Shown here piece after piece: positions 22,903-31,039 of a stretch of 39,231 bases of DNA; position 1 is the stretch's first letter, and every line of letters begins with the position of its first letter. Source of the DNA: Acrocarpospora corrugata (GTDB taxonomy: Bacteria > Actinomycetota > Actinomycetes > Streptosporangiales > Streptosporangiaceae); assembly GCF_009687845.1 (NCBI RefSeq), contig NZ_BLAD01000038.1, positions 252,721 to 291,951 of the forward strand, read 5' to 3'. A program made the translations under genes and the position numbers. Below the pieces are notes generated by a model. That model saw nothing but the letters and a program-made list of their open reading frames with translations, had not been told where the DNA came from and did no database searches.

Positions 22903-23970
22903 GTGCGCAAGCTTGCTGGGGTGACGGCCGTCGCCAACGTAATCGTTGTGGCGGCCGGGCTGGTCGCCCTCGCGGTGCTGCCTTCGGCGGACGGGCAGGG
23001 GGCGGCCCGGAGCAAGGTCTCCGCGCCGCCGCTATTACCCGCGCCGACCTTGCCCGCGCCGGTTCCCGCGACCGTCGAGTCGGCCAGGAAAGCGCGGGCC
23101 AACGAGCTCGGCAAGGTGCCGGTGCTGATGTACCACCGAATCCAGAAGAAACATTTGGCGTCCATTGACCGGTCTCCGGCGCAGCTCAGGAGCGAGCTGG
23201 AGAAACTCGCCACCCGCGGGTTCGTGCCGGTCACCGCGGCCGAGTTCGTGTCCGGCGCGATCGACATCCCGGCGGGCGCGCATCCGGTGGTGCTGACCTT
23301 CGACGACGGCAACCCCACCCATTTCGCGCTGGACGCGGCCGGCCTGCCGAAGAAGGACACCGCGGTCGGGATCATCTTCGAGATGGCCGCCAAGCACCCG
23401 GCCTTCCGGCCGGTGGCCACCTTCTGGGTCAACCGGGAACCGTTCGGGCTGACCGGCGAGGCGGAGCAGGCGGCGGCGGTGCGCTGGCTGGTGGAGCACG
23501 GCTTCGAGGTGGCCAACCACTCCTACGGGCATCCCGACCTGCGGCGGCTGACGGCCAAGAAGGTCAAGGAGCAGATCGCCCGGCAGGAGCGGCTGCTGGC
23601 CAGGCTCGGCGCGCCCGCGTCGACCACCTTCGCGCTGCCGTTCGGGTCGCAGCCGGTGAAGCGGAGCGTGGCGATGGAGGGGAGCTGGGACGGGACGTCG
23701 TACCAGTTCGATGGGGTCTTCCTGGCCGGGGCGGAGCCGTCGGTGTCGCCGTTCCACCAGGATTTCGATCGGCGGGCGATCCAGCGGATCCAGTCCAACG
23801 GGACGGCGGGGGACTGCCGGAAGTGGTGCTCGACGTACTGGCTGGAGTGGTTCAGGAAGCATCCCGATGAGCTCTACACCGCCGACGGAGATCCCGCCAG
23901 CATCTCCCTTCCGAAACAACTCCGTGGTGAGATAGGTTCAAAGCGGTCTAAAAAGGTCATCGAGTACTAA
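22903..23970 (+). CDS. Exported polysaccharide deacetylase (NodB/CE4 family)
   Basis: A 355-residue protein with an N-terminal hydrophobic segment (VANVIVVAAGLVALAVL) acting as signal or anchor, a Pro/Ala-rich linker, then a CE4 deacetylase domain. Motif 1 is TFDDGN (Asp134, Asp135) and motif 2 is HSYGH (His206, His210), the catalytic base and metal ligands of enzymes that remove acetyl groups from peptidoglycan, chitin or similar polymers. The sequence LMYHRI before motif 1 is typical of the PgaB-like subgroup. Two cysteines near the end (DCRKWC) may form a disulfide. The start is GTG 22903, or ATG 22897, which adds two residues. It follows polA after 71 bp with its own promoter. Confidence 0.9.
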   Translation: MRKLAGVTAVANVIVVAAGLVALAVLPSADGQGAARSKVSAPPLLPAPTLPAPVPATVESARKARANELGKVPVLMYHRIQKKHLASIDRSPAQLRSELEKLATRGFVPVTAAEFVSGAIDIPAGAHPVVLTFDDGNPTHFALDAAGLPKKDTAVGIIFEMAAKHPAFRPVATFWVNREPFGLTGEAEQAAAVRWLVEHGFEVANHSYGHPDLRRLTAKKVKEQIARQERLLARLGAPASTTFALPFGSQPVKRSVAMEGSWDGTSYQFDGVFLAGAEPSVSPFHQDFDRRAIQRIQSNGTAGDCRKWCSTYWLEWFRKHPDELYTADGDPASISLPKQLRGEIGSKRSKKVIEY

Positions 23971-23991
23971 GGGACTCTTGGGGCCCTCCGA

Positions 23992-24020
23992 TTGACCAGA
24001 ACCGTCAGGTCTCATATGCT
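23992..24020 (+). promoter_or_regulatory. Promoter of rpsA
   Basis: TTGACC (23992-23997), a 17-bp spacer and TATGCT (24015-24020) match the housekeeping sigma consensus well. Transcription would start near 24027, giving a leader of about 130 nt, which is long compared with other genes here. Confidence 0.78.
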
Positions 24021-24034
24021 GATCGCTGCGCTGT

Positions 24035-24070
24035 GGGCTCGCGCGCGCCTCAAAGGGAGCGGGCTCGCGC
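24035..24070 (+). repeat. Direct repeat in the rpsA leader
   Basis: GGGCTCGCGC occurs at 24035-24044 and again at 24061-24070, 26 bp apart, inside the predicted 5' untranslated region. It could be a site for S1 autoregulation, but low-complexity GC sequence may explain it. Confidence 0.3.
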
Positions 24071-24157
24071 TCGCTCATCCCTTCCTCGGTTGAACGAAAC
24101 AGGGCCTGCCGCGCTTCGGTCACAACGACATCTGTCCGGTTCGGAGCAATTCCACAC

Positions 24158-25624
24158 ATGACGAGCAGCACTGAGGCCACCTCGAGCACCCCGCAGGTAG
24201 CGGTCAACGACATCGGTTCCGAGGAGGCCTTCCTCGCCGCGATCGACGAGACCATCAAGTACTTCAACGACGGAGACATCGTTGAAGGCACCGTCGTCAA
24301 GGTCGATCGAGACGAGGTCTTGCTCGACATCGGTTACAAGACCGAGGGTGTCATCCCCTCGCGTGAGCTCTCCATCAAGCACGACGTCGATCCCGCTGAC
24401 GTCGTATCCGTGGGTGAGCACGTCGAGGCCCTGGTCCTCCAGAAGGAGGACAAGGAAGGCCGTCTGATCCTGTCCAAGAAGCGCGCCCAGTACGAGCGCG
24501 CCTGGGGCACGATCGAGAAGATCAAGGACGAGGACGGCATCGTCACGGGCACGGTCATCGAGGTCGTCAAGGGTGGACTCATCCTCGACATCGGCCTCCG
24601 TGGCTTCCTCCCGGCGTCGCTGGTGGAGATGCGCCGCGTGCGCGACCTCCAGCCGTACGTGGGACGCGAGCTCGAGGCGAAGATCATAGAGCTGGACAAG
24701 AACCGCAACAACGTGGTTCTCTCCCGGCGCGCGTGGCTTGAGCAGACCCAGTCCGAGGTGCGCCAGACGTTCCTCAACACCCTGCAGAAGGGTCAGGTCC
24801 GCAAGGGCGTCGTCTCCTCGATCGTCAACTTCGGTGCCTTCGTGGACCTCGGTGGCGTCGACGGACTCGTGCACGTCTCCGAACTGTCCTGGAAGCACAT
24901 CGACCACCCCTCCGAGGTCGTCGAGGTCGGCCAGGAGGTCACCGTCGAGGTGCTCGACGTCGACATGGAGCGCGAGCGCGTCTCCCTCTCGCTCAAGGCG
25001 ACGCAGGAAGACCCGTGGCAGCAGTTCGCCCGGACCCACCAGATCGGTCAGGTCGTGCCCGGCCGCGTCACCAAGCTGGTGCCGTTCGGCGCGTTCGTCC
25101 GCGTCGAGGAGGGCATCGAGGGCCTGGTCCACATCTCCGAACTGGCCGAGCGCCACGTCGAGATCCCCGAGCAGGTCGTCCAGGTCGGCGACGAGATCTT
25201 CGTGAAGATCATCGACATCGACCTCGACCGTCGCCGCATCAGCCTGTCGCTCAAGCAGGCCAACGAGGGCGCCGGTGTGGACGTCGAGTTCGACCCCACG
25301 CTGTACGGCATGGCGGCGACCTACGACGACCAGGGCAACTACATCTACCCCGAAGGCTTCGACGCCGAGACCGGGGAGTGGCTCGAGGGCTTCGACAAGC
25401 AGCGCGAGGAGTGGGAGCGGCAGTACGCCGAGGCCCAGGCTCGTTTCGAGGCCCACAAGACGCAGGTCGAGAAGGCCCGCGCCGAGGAAGCCGAAGCGAG
25501 CGAGGCCGCACCGTCCAGCTACTCCGGCGAGACCCCGGCTCCGGCCGCCTCGACCGGCGGCGCCCTCGCCTCCGACGAGGCTCTCGCCGCCCTCCGCGAG
25601 AAGCTGGCCGGCGGCCAGAGCTGA
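24158..25624 (+). CDS. rpsA: 30S ribosomal protein S1
   Basis: A 488-residue protein with four S1 RNA-binding repeats: about 36-105 ([21 protein letters not shown]), 121-187 (less conserved), 207-276 ([28 protein letters not shown]) and 292-362 ([31 protein letters not shown]), each followed by the expected arginine- and lysine-rich strands. Four repeats, not the six of enterobacteria, is usual in actinobacteria. The C-terminus is a charged helix and a Ser/Ala/Pro tail. S1 helps the 30S subunit bind mRNA. A weak CGGAG precedes the ATG. It has a clear promoter, a long leader and a terminator, and a group II intron sits directly after that terminator. Confidence 0.98.
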   Translation: MTSSTEATSSTPQVAVNDIGSEEAFLAAIDETIKYFNDGDIVEGTVVKVDRDEVLLDIGYKTEGVIPSRELSIKHDVDPADVVSVGEHVEALVLQKEDKEGRLILSKKRAQYERAWGTIEKIKDEDGIVTGTVIEVVKGGLILDIGLRGFLPASLVEMRRVRDLQPYVGRELEAKIIELDKNRNNVVLSRRAWLEQTQSEVRQTFLNTLQKGQVRKGVVSSIVNFGAFVDLGGVDGLVHVSELSWKHIDHPSEVVEVGQEVTVEVLDVDMERERVSLSLKATQEDPWQQFARTHQIGQVVPGRVTKLVPFGAFVRVEEGIEGLVHISELAERHVEIPEQVVQVGDEIFVKIIDIDLDRRRISLSLKQANEGAGVDVEFDPTLYGMAATYDDQGNYIYPEGFDAETGEWLEGFDKQREEWERQYAEAQARFEAHKTQVEKARAEEAEASEAAPSSYSGETPAPAASTGGALASDEALAALREKLAGGQS

Positions 25625-25657
25625 CCCACCAGCTAGACCGCTCAACCGCTTGACGCT

Positions 25658-25682
25658 AAGGCCCCGCTCCGGCGGGGCCTTT
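25658..25682 (+). terminator. Terminator of rpsA and target of the intron
   Basis: AAGGCCCCGC and GCGGGGCCTT form a 10-bp stem with loop TCCG, then TTCCGTT before the intron boundary at 25688. Group IIC introns characteristically insert a few bases after such stems. Confidence 0.9.
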
Positions 25683-26191
25683 CCGTTGTGCGCCCAGCAT
25701 GGGCGATTGCTTGGGGGTGAAAGTCCCTGGAGGAAGAGGTGGTGCTGACTCCGAGCCGGAGGCAAGGGCGTCGTCGTGAGGCGGGGTCTGGAGGAAGCCC
25801 GAGGCGAAACCCTGCACCGAGGGACACGAACCGCGTATGAGGCTGGGCGTTCTGGGTGAGCCTGCAAGGAAAGGTGGAGCCCGTCATCACCGACAGGGGC
25901 GTCAGGTATACGCGGCGGGCGTAGGGGGAAAGTGGTCGTTCTTACCTGGGGAGATCTGCCGGGGGTCGGTTGTGCTGTGGATGTCGCCGCGCCGACGGAT
26001 CTGGTCGTGAGGCCGGGTCTGACCGGGCAGAGGTCAGCAGAGGTCGTAGTGCCGGTGAGGGGAACGGACAATCAGCCGGGAAGGACCGAACGTCAAGTAG
26101 GACTGAGGAATCGGTGGTGCTCGTGCCGGTCGCTTTGATCGCAGCCATCCCGCTTGCGCGGGCCCGTCGTGGAAGGGGCCGGTGAATCCCG

Positions 26192-27527
26192 GTGAGTACC
26201 ACGATGGAGCGTAGCGGCAGGTCGGCGCACCTTGAGGAGGCTGTTCTCCCTGGGTTGGAGGTCTCGTTGTGGGAGTTGACGCTCTCGCGGGACAACCTGC
26301 TCAGGGCGTTGAGGCGTGTGGAGGCCAATAAGGGCGCGCCTGGTGCGGACGGCATGAGCACGGCGGAACTCCGGCCGTGGCTGCGGGAGCATTGGGCGGG
26401 TGTCCGGGAGGCTTTGGACGCGGGCACGTATCGGCCGCTTGCGGTTCGCCGGGTGGTGATCCCCATGCCCGGGGGCGGGGAGCGTTTGCTGGGAGTGTCC
26501 TCTGTGCTGGACAGGATGATTCAGCAGGCGATGGCGCAGGTCCACGCCGTTTTTCGACCCGTTCTTCTCGGGGTCCAGTTTTGGGTTCCGTCCCGGCAAG
26601 TCCGTCCATCAGGCGGTGCGGGTCGCGCGGCGATGCGTTGAGGATGGGCTCCGCTGGGTTGTGGACGTCGATCTGGAGCGGTTCTTTGATCTGGTTCAGT
26701 TCGATGTGTTGATGGCGCGGGTGGCGCGCAAGGTTGAGGACCGGAGGGTTCTCAGGCTCATCCGGAGGTGTCTGGAGGCCGGGGTGATGATGGATGGGAT
26801 CGTTTCGGCGAGTACGGAAGGGACCCCTCAGGGTTCCCCGTTATCGCCGATCTTATCGAACGTCATGCTGGATGATCTGGACCGGGAGCTGTGGAAACGT
26901 GGTCACAGGTTCGTCCGCTTCGCCGGCGACATCCGTGTCTTCGTGCGCAGCAGACGAGCGGCCCATAGAGTGCTCGATTCGGTCACGGCCGTGGTCGAGC
27001 AGCGGTTGAAACTCAAGGTGAACACGGAGAAGTCCTCGGTCCGGCATGCCCGCGAGGCGAGGTTGCTGGGATTGGGGTTCTACTTTTCCCGTTCCGGGGT
27101 GAGGATCCGGGTCGATCCGAAGGCGGTTGAACGTCTGAAGGTGAAGATCCGGGAGTTGACCAGTCGGAGGTGGAGCGTGTCGATGGCCTGCAGGATCGGC
27201 AAGCTCAACATGTTCATCATGGGGTGGATGGCCTATTTCCGGATCGCTGACGCCTCCCGGGTGTTCCGCGGCCTGGATGAATGGTTGCGCCGCCGGATGC
27301 GGCAGATCCGCTGGAAGGAATGGAAACGCTACGCGGCCCGTCGCCGTAACCTGCGCGGTCTTGGTATTCCCGAGCGGTCCGCTCGTGAGTGGGTGGCATC
27401 GAGCAAGGGTTACTGGCGGATCGCGGGGTCACCCGTCCTTCAGCGGGCGTTGCCGAATGACTATTGGGCAGACCTTGGTCTGCTGGGATTACGACGTATC
27501 TGGCGCAGATTCAGGGCCACGGCTTGA
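26192..27527 (+). pseudogene. Group II intron reverse transcriptase/maturase, frameshifted and active-site mutated
   Basis: Two adjoining frames together give a near complete class C intron protein of about 445 residues. The first (from GTG 26192) covers the N-terminal RT region including EANKGAPGADG; the second continues with SFGFRPGKS-like sequence, DVDLERFFD, GTPQGSPLSPILSN, the thumb and the maturase domain (KGYWRIAGSPVLQRAL) to the stop at 27527. The switch lies at a run of five T residues, 26550-26554, where one extra T restores the other frame. The catalytic box, YADD in active enzymes, reads FAGD (the GGC at 26925-26927 replaces an Asp codon), so a metal-binding Asp is lost. No endonuclease domain follows, as usual for class C. 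Confidence 0.88.
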
Positions 27528-27528
27528 T

Positions 27529-27599
27529 GAACCGCCGGATGCGGGCCCGCATGTCCGGTGGTGTGAGAGGGGGCGGGCCAACCCCGCCCCCTACTCGAT
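27529..27599 (+). ncRNA. Intron domains V and VI
   Basis: Domain V (27529-27563): an 8-bp lower stem ACCGCCGG/CCGGTGGT containing the CGC triad with a G-T pair, a two-base bulge (27553-27554), a 5-bp upper stem ATGCG/CGCAT and a GGCC loop. Domain VI: GAG/CTC, a bulged A at 27593 and a 10-bp GC stem with a CCAAC loop. Both look intact. Confidence 0.85.
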
Positions 27600-27765
27600 T
27601 CCCGCGTGCTGGTAGCCGGTAATCCCCGGCAGCCCTGTGTCGCGGTGGCGCCGTGTCCGGGGGGCTCATAGGCCGCCGCGACTGCGGCTCACGAGTGAGC
27701 GTGTCGGCGGAGCGACTGGCCGCCGTCGGCCAGATCCTGTTTCTCGATAGCTCCTGGATTCTCGG

Positions 27766-27771
27766 TAGGGT
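27766..27771 (+). promoter_or_regulatory. Candidate -10 box of the GNAT gene
   Basis: TAGGGT followed by 6 nt and GTG at 27778; leaderless spacing. The 250 bp between the intron protein stop and this gene otherwise contain the end of the intron and about 170 bp in which I see nothing. Confidence 0.45.
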
Positions 27772-27777
27772 GGCCCG

Positions 27778-28284
27778 GTGGCGACCATCGAACGGGCCCG
27801 GCCCGCGGACGCGGGCGAGATCCTCACTCTGCAGCGCGCCGCCTATGTCAGCGAGGCTCAGCTCTACGGGGATCCGTTCATTCCCCCGCTGGTCGAATCC
27901 CTGGAGCAGCTCCGCAAGGTGGTGGAGACCTCCATCGTCCTCACCGCCCGCGAGGACCCCCGCGGTGATGGCCGGATCGTCGGTGCCGTCCGTGGCCGGA
28001 TCGCCGAGCCGGGCGAGCAGGGCCGGAGCTGCGTCGTCGGCCGGCTCGTCGTCGCCCCCGACCGCCAGGGCCAGGGCATCGGCACCGCGCTCCTGTCCGC
28101 CGTCCACGACGCCGTCCTGGCCGAGCACCCCGACGTGCACTCCTTCGACCTGTTCACCGGCCACCTCTCCGACGGCAACCTGCGCCTCTACCGCCGCCAG
28201 GGCTACCGCGAGACCCACCGCGAGCGCCTCCAGGACCACCTGACCCTGGTGCACCTGCGCCGCCCGGCTAAGCTGCCGTCGTGA
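27778..28284 (+). CDS. GNAT family N-acetyltransferase
   Basis: A 168-residue acetyl-CoA dependent acyltransferase. Motif A is LVVAPDRQGQGIGTALL, with the pyrophosphate-binding loop RQGQGIG at 96-102, and the later strand and helix GNLRLYRRQGYRETHRE match the end of the fold. The acceptor molecule cannot be predicted. The GTG start is supported by TAGGGT 6 nt upstream, with no ribosome-binding site. The stop overlaps the coaE start in GTGA, so the pair is probably translationally coupled. Confidence 0.9.
   Translation: MATIERARPADAGEILTLQRAAYVSEAQLYGDPFIPPLVESLEQLRKVVETSIVLTAREDPRGDGRIVGAVRGRIAEPGEQGRSCVVGRLVVAPDRQGQGIGTALLSAVHDAVLAEHPDVHSFDLFTGHLSDGNLRLYRRQGYRETHRERLQDHLTLVHLRRPAKLPS
28269..28274 (+). 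promoter_or_regulatory. Possible internal -10 box of coaE
   Basis: TAAGCT is 6 nt before the GTG of coaE but lies within the coding end of the GNAT gene. It could give coaE its own leaderless message besides the operon transcript. Confidence 0.3.
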
Positions 28285-28874
28285 AGATCGGACTCACCGG
28301 CGGCATCGGCTCCGGCAAAAGCGAGGTCGCCCGCCGCCTGGCCGCCCGGGGCGCCCTCGTCATCGACGCCGACCTCATCGCCCGCGAGGTCGTCGAACCC
28401 GGCACCCCCGGCCTCGCCGAGATCACCGCCACCTTCGGCGCCGCCGTCCTCCGCCCCGACGGCGCCCTCGACCGCGAGGCCCTCGGCAAAATCGTCTTCA
28501 CCGACCCCGCCCAGCTCAAGGCCCTCAACGCCATCGTCCACCCCAAAGTGGGCGCCCGCGTCGCCGAACTCCAGGCCGCTGCCCCCGACGACGCCATCGT
28601 CGTCTACGACGTCCCCCTGCTGGCCGAGAACAACCTCGCCGCCATGTACGACAAGGTCATCGTCGTGGACGCCGACGACCTCACCCGCCTGACCCGCCTC
28701 ACCACAACCCGCGGCATGACCCCCGAAGACGCCCAATCCAGAATCGCCGCCCAAGCCACCCGCGAAACCCGCCTCGCCATCGCCGACATCATCATCGACA
28801 ACAACGGCCCCCTCGCCTCCCTGGACGCCCAGGTAGCCGAACTCTGGCACGAACTCACCCATGTAACCTCATAG
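28281..28874 (+). CDS. coaE: Dephospho-CoA kinase
   Basis: Phosphorylates dephospho-CoA in the last step of coenzyme A synthesis. The 197 residues are a single-domain form; mycobacterial relatives carry an extra C-terminal domain that is absent here. The P-loop GGIGSGKS is at 7-14, followed by the DADLIAREVV substrate motif near 33, IVHPKV, and VYDVPLLAEN, all typical of the family. The GTG start overlaps the GNAT stop by 4 bp. Confidence 0.97.
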   Translation: MKIGLTGGIGSGKSEVARRLAARGALVIDADLIAREVVEPGTPGLAEITATFGAAVLRPDGALDREALGKIVFTDPAQLKALNAIVHPKVGARVAELQAAAPDDAIVVYDVPLLAENNLAAMYDKVIVVDADDLTRLTRLTTTRGMTPEDAQSRIAAQATRETRLAIADIIIDNNGPLASLDAQVAELWHELTHVTS

Positions 28875-28937
28875 CAACTCTTTGTGTACCTGGAGCTCCA
28901 TGTCGCCGGTCCGCCGTATCGCCAGGGCCCGCCTGAT

Positions 28938-28943
28938 TAGGCT
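28938..28943 (+). promoter_or_regulatory. Candidate -10 box of the WxG gene pair
   Basis: TAGGCT ends 18 nt before the GTG at 28962, leaving room for the AGGAGG ribosome-binding site at 28952-28957. This gene would have a short leader, unlike the leaderless ones. Confidence 0.4.
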
Positions 28944-28961
28944 TTGCTCCCAGGAGGCGCT

Positions 28962-30734
28962 GTGGCCGAGTTCATGGGGATGGACCCAGCCGGGGTGCAA
29001 GCACTGATCCGGCGGCTGGAAGCGGGCAAGAGCGTACTGGCGGGGGCGCGCCCGGGGCTGGAGACCGCGATCGCCGAAGCGGGCGCGGACTGGGCCGGCC
29101 CTGGCGGCGTCACCGCCATGCACCGGGCATGGGCGTTCTTCCACGACACCCAGGCCGACCTGCGATGGCGCCTGGAGGTGCTGACCCAGGTCCTCCCGGA
29201 TTCTCCCCATGAGTTGACGACGGTGAAGATGCCCTTCGCCAGTCAGGAGCAGGCGGCAGCCGCCGGAACCCGCGCGGGCACGGCATTGGCCGAGACACTG
29301 GCCGCTCACCGCACGGAGGACACGCTCTCCTCCTGGATGAAGGTGGATTCGGCACTGGCCGCCGCCGGTCTCGACGACACACGCGATCCCGCCTATGCGG
29401 CGGCATTACTGCGAGCCCTGGATGGGCCCGAGTCGCTGCACACGATCTTCGGGGAGTGGATGGAAGTTCACGCCGCGGGCCAGCGTAACGGTCTTCGTCC
29501 GGATTCCCTGGACAAGGCGCGGGTGTCGCTGGGGGCATTGGCGGTCGCCTTCACCACCGCGGAGGCCTCCGGCCGCCTCCCGGTCGGCTGGCGGGAAAAC
29601 GTGCTGACGCGTGCCGAACCCGCCACGCTGTCGGCCATAGTAGGGCTGGCTCGCTCCTCCGAGGCTTTCCTCAACGAGGTCGCCGTCCGCCAGTTCGGTT
29701 CATCAGCCTCCGGTTCGGTGCCCCTACTGGCGGGCCCGGATTGGAACAGTGCCCTCGTGGTCCGTGCCTATACCGCCAATCCCGGGGCCTTTCAGAGGCT
29801 CTTGGCCGAGCATCGGGACGTGGCCGGGCAGTTGTTGCGGCCGGCACTGGTCCGAGGCACGGGAACCGGTGGTGAATTCTCCGCGCTGCTCGCAACGGCT
29901 CTGGATCGCGCGTTCGACCCGCGCACCGGTGCCGCGGCGACGCGGGAGCGGGCCTGGATCAATCTGATCAACGGGGTCGGCTACAAGGGGACGGAGATGG
30001 TTTCAGGCCATTTCCTCACCTTCAAGGACGCGCCGCTCAACCTGGTGCTGGCCAAGCGGCTGACTCCGTATCTTGGCGAGTTGGGACGCGGCCAGGTGCA
30101 CGCGGATTCGCCGGATCTGGAAGTAGCGCCGTCCGGGCTGTGGAAGGCCCTGGACGCGGATGTGGCGGCTCGTTTCGTCGGTGCGCTCATGCAGGACCCG
30201 CAGACGGCCAAGAAGTTGCAGGCCGACTTCGCGGCGTATGTTCAGGGCCTGGATATCGGGAAGGAGTACCCGTTCAGCTCTGATTGGGTTGAGCGGAAGG
30301 AGTTCGTCCAACTGTCGGCTGAGGCGGGCGGGCTTTCGAATCTGCTACTGGGCGGCTCGACCTATGCGGAGTTCAACGACGACGAGTTCATCGACCTGGT
30401 TGCCGATGCCGCATTGCTACCCGTGAACTTCATCCTCGCCAAGATCTTCGAGGATGCCACTGCGTTGGGCAGCGCCACGATCGATCATCAGAGCGGCGAA
30501 GGAAAGGCGCTGCTAACCGATTTGGTCAAGAACTACCTCGACGGCTGGACCCCTGATACGGCCGAAGCGGTCGCGGACAGGCTCATCACCATTCAGATGG
30601 ACTTGCTGCAGAACTCAATGGAAGAGCATGGGCAGGAGCCGCTGACCGTGTGGGACCGAGATTTCGTGGAGGGCGTATTCCATAAACGCCTCCATCCTGC
30701 GCTGGTAAACGCCCTAGAGGCCCGAGGAGGATAG
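28962..30734 (+). CDS. Large protein with WxG-like N-terminal helical hairpin, unknown function
   Basis: A 590-residue protein I do not recognise. The first 80 residues (MDPAGVQALIRRLEAGKSVL, then a turn with DWAGPGG, then a second helix WAFFHDTQADLRWRLEVL) have the helix-turn-helix layout and W-x-G turn of the ESAT-6/WXG100 fold used by type VII secretion substrates. The rest is mostly alpha-helical with no signal peptide, membrane segment or catalytic motif I can name; a conserved-looking block is INLINGVGYKGTEMVSGHF near residue 328. The GTG start has AGGAGG 4 nt upstream; ATG 28974 is an alternative. The small gene downstream has a similar W-x-G turn and begins 4 bp after the stop, so they form an operon. 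Confidence 0.75.
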   Translation: MAEFMGMDPAGVQALIRRLEAGKSVLAGARPGLETAIAEAGADWAGPGGVTAMHRAWAFFHDTQADLRWRLEVLTQVLPDSPHELTTVKMPFASQEQAAAAGTRAGTALAETLAAHRTEDTLSSWMKVDSALAAAGLDDTRDPAYAAALLRALDGPESLHTIFGEWMEVHAAGQRNGLRPDSLDKARVSLGALAVAFTTAEASGRLPVGWRENVLTRAEPATLSAIVGLARSSEAFLNEVAVRQFGSSASGSVPLLAGPDWNSALVVRAYTANPGAFQRLLAEHRDVAGQLLRPALVRGTGTGGEFSALLATALDRAFDPRTGAAATRERAWINLINGVGYKGTEMVSGHFLTFKDAPLNLVLAKRLTPYLGELGRGQVHADSPDLEVAPSGLWKALDADVAARFVGALMQDPQTAKKLQADFAAYVQGLDIGKEYPFSSDWVERKEFVQLSAEAGGLSNLLLGGSTYAEFNDDEFIDLVADAALLPVNFILAKIFEDATALGSATIDHQSGEGKALLTDLVKNYLDGWTPDTAEAVADRLITIQMDLLQNSMEEHGQEPLTVWDRDFVEGVFHKRLHPALVNALEARGG

Positions 30735-30738
30735 CGCG

Positions 30739-31029
30739 GTGGCAGATAATCCGCACCGGATTCTTCAGGAAGCGGCGGCGAAGGAGGCTTTGGCCAGAGT
30801 CTTCGAGGGCCACGCCGGGGAGCTTGAGGCAGTGTTCAGAGGAATCCCGGTGGCTCCCGGCGGTAGCGCGAACTACTGGACGGGAGCCGCCGCAGGCAGG
30901 TTCGCCGACGAGGCGCAGCGTCTCGACAAGGGGATGTCGGAGCTCATCGAAACGTGCCGCGCGACCGCGGCGAACCTTCGGCGAAGCGCCGAACGGCTAC
31001 GGGCGACTGCCCTGCTGCCCATGTCGTGA
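30739..31029 (+). CDS. Small WXG100-like protein
   Basis: A 96-residue protein, the length of typical WXG100 family members. Two amphipathic helices (ALARVFEGHAGELEAVFRG and AAAGRFADEAQRLDKGMSEL onward) flank a turn with NYWTGAA, the W-x-G motif. The C-terminal helix continues through RATAANLRRSAERL. Such proteins form four-helix dimers and are often exported by ESX/type VII systems, though no secretion machinery is nearby. The GTG start uses AGGAGG at the very end of the upstream gene, so translation is coupled. It could be the partner or chaperone of the large protein. Confidence 0.78.
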   Translation: MADNPHRILQEAAAKEALARVFEGHAGELEAVFRGIPVAPGGSANYWTGAAAGRFADEAQRLDKGMSELIETCRATAANLRRSAERLRATALLPMS

Positions 31030-31039
31030 GTGCTGCCGG

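Larger units (their letters stand above)
25688..27599 (+). mobile_element. Group IIC intron with defective reverse transcriptase
   Basis: A 1912-bp retroelement. It starts with GTGCGCCCAGCATGGGCG, the group II 5' end, and domain I landmarks (GGTGAAAGTCCC, GAGGGACACGAAC, TATGAGGCTGGG, TTCTTACCTGGGGAGATCTG) resemble the class C intron of Oceanobacillus as I recall it. It ends in a domain V hairpin, a domain VI stem with a bulged A at 27593, and CTACTCGAT. It lies directly after the rpsA terminator, the typical class C insertion site, and in the same orientation. The 5' boundary is firm; the 3' boundary at 27599 could be off by a base or two. The encoded protein is damaged, so the copy is not expected to move by itself. 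The stretch 25688-26191 is ribozyme without a gene. Confidence 0.9.

Noticed and set aside
26192-26641. Two separate intact genes in the intron
   Set aside because: The halves join into one reverse transcriptase at the five-T run, so they are one broken gene.
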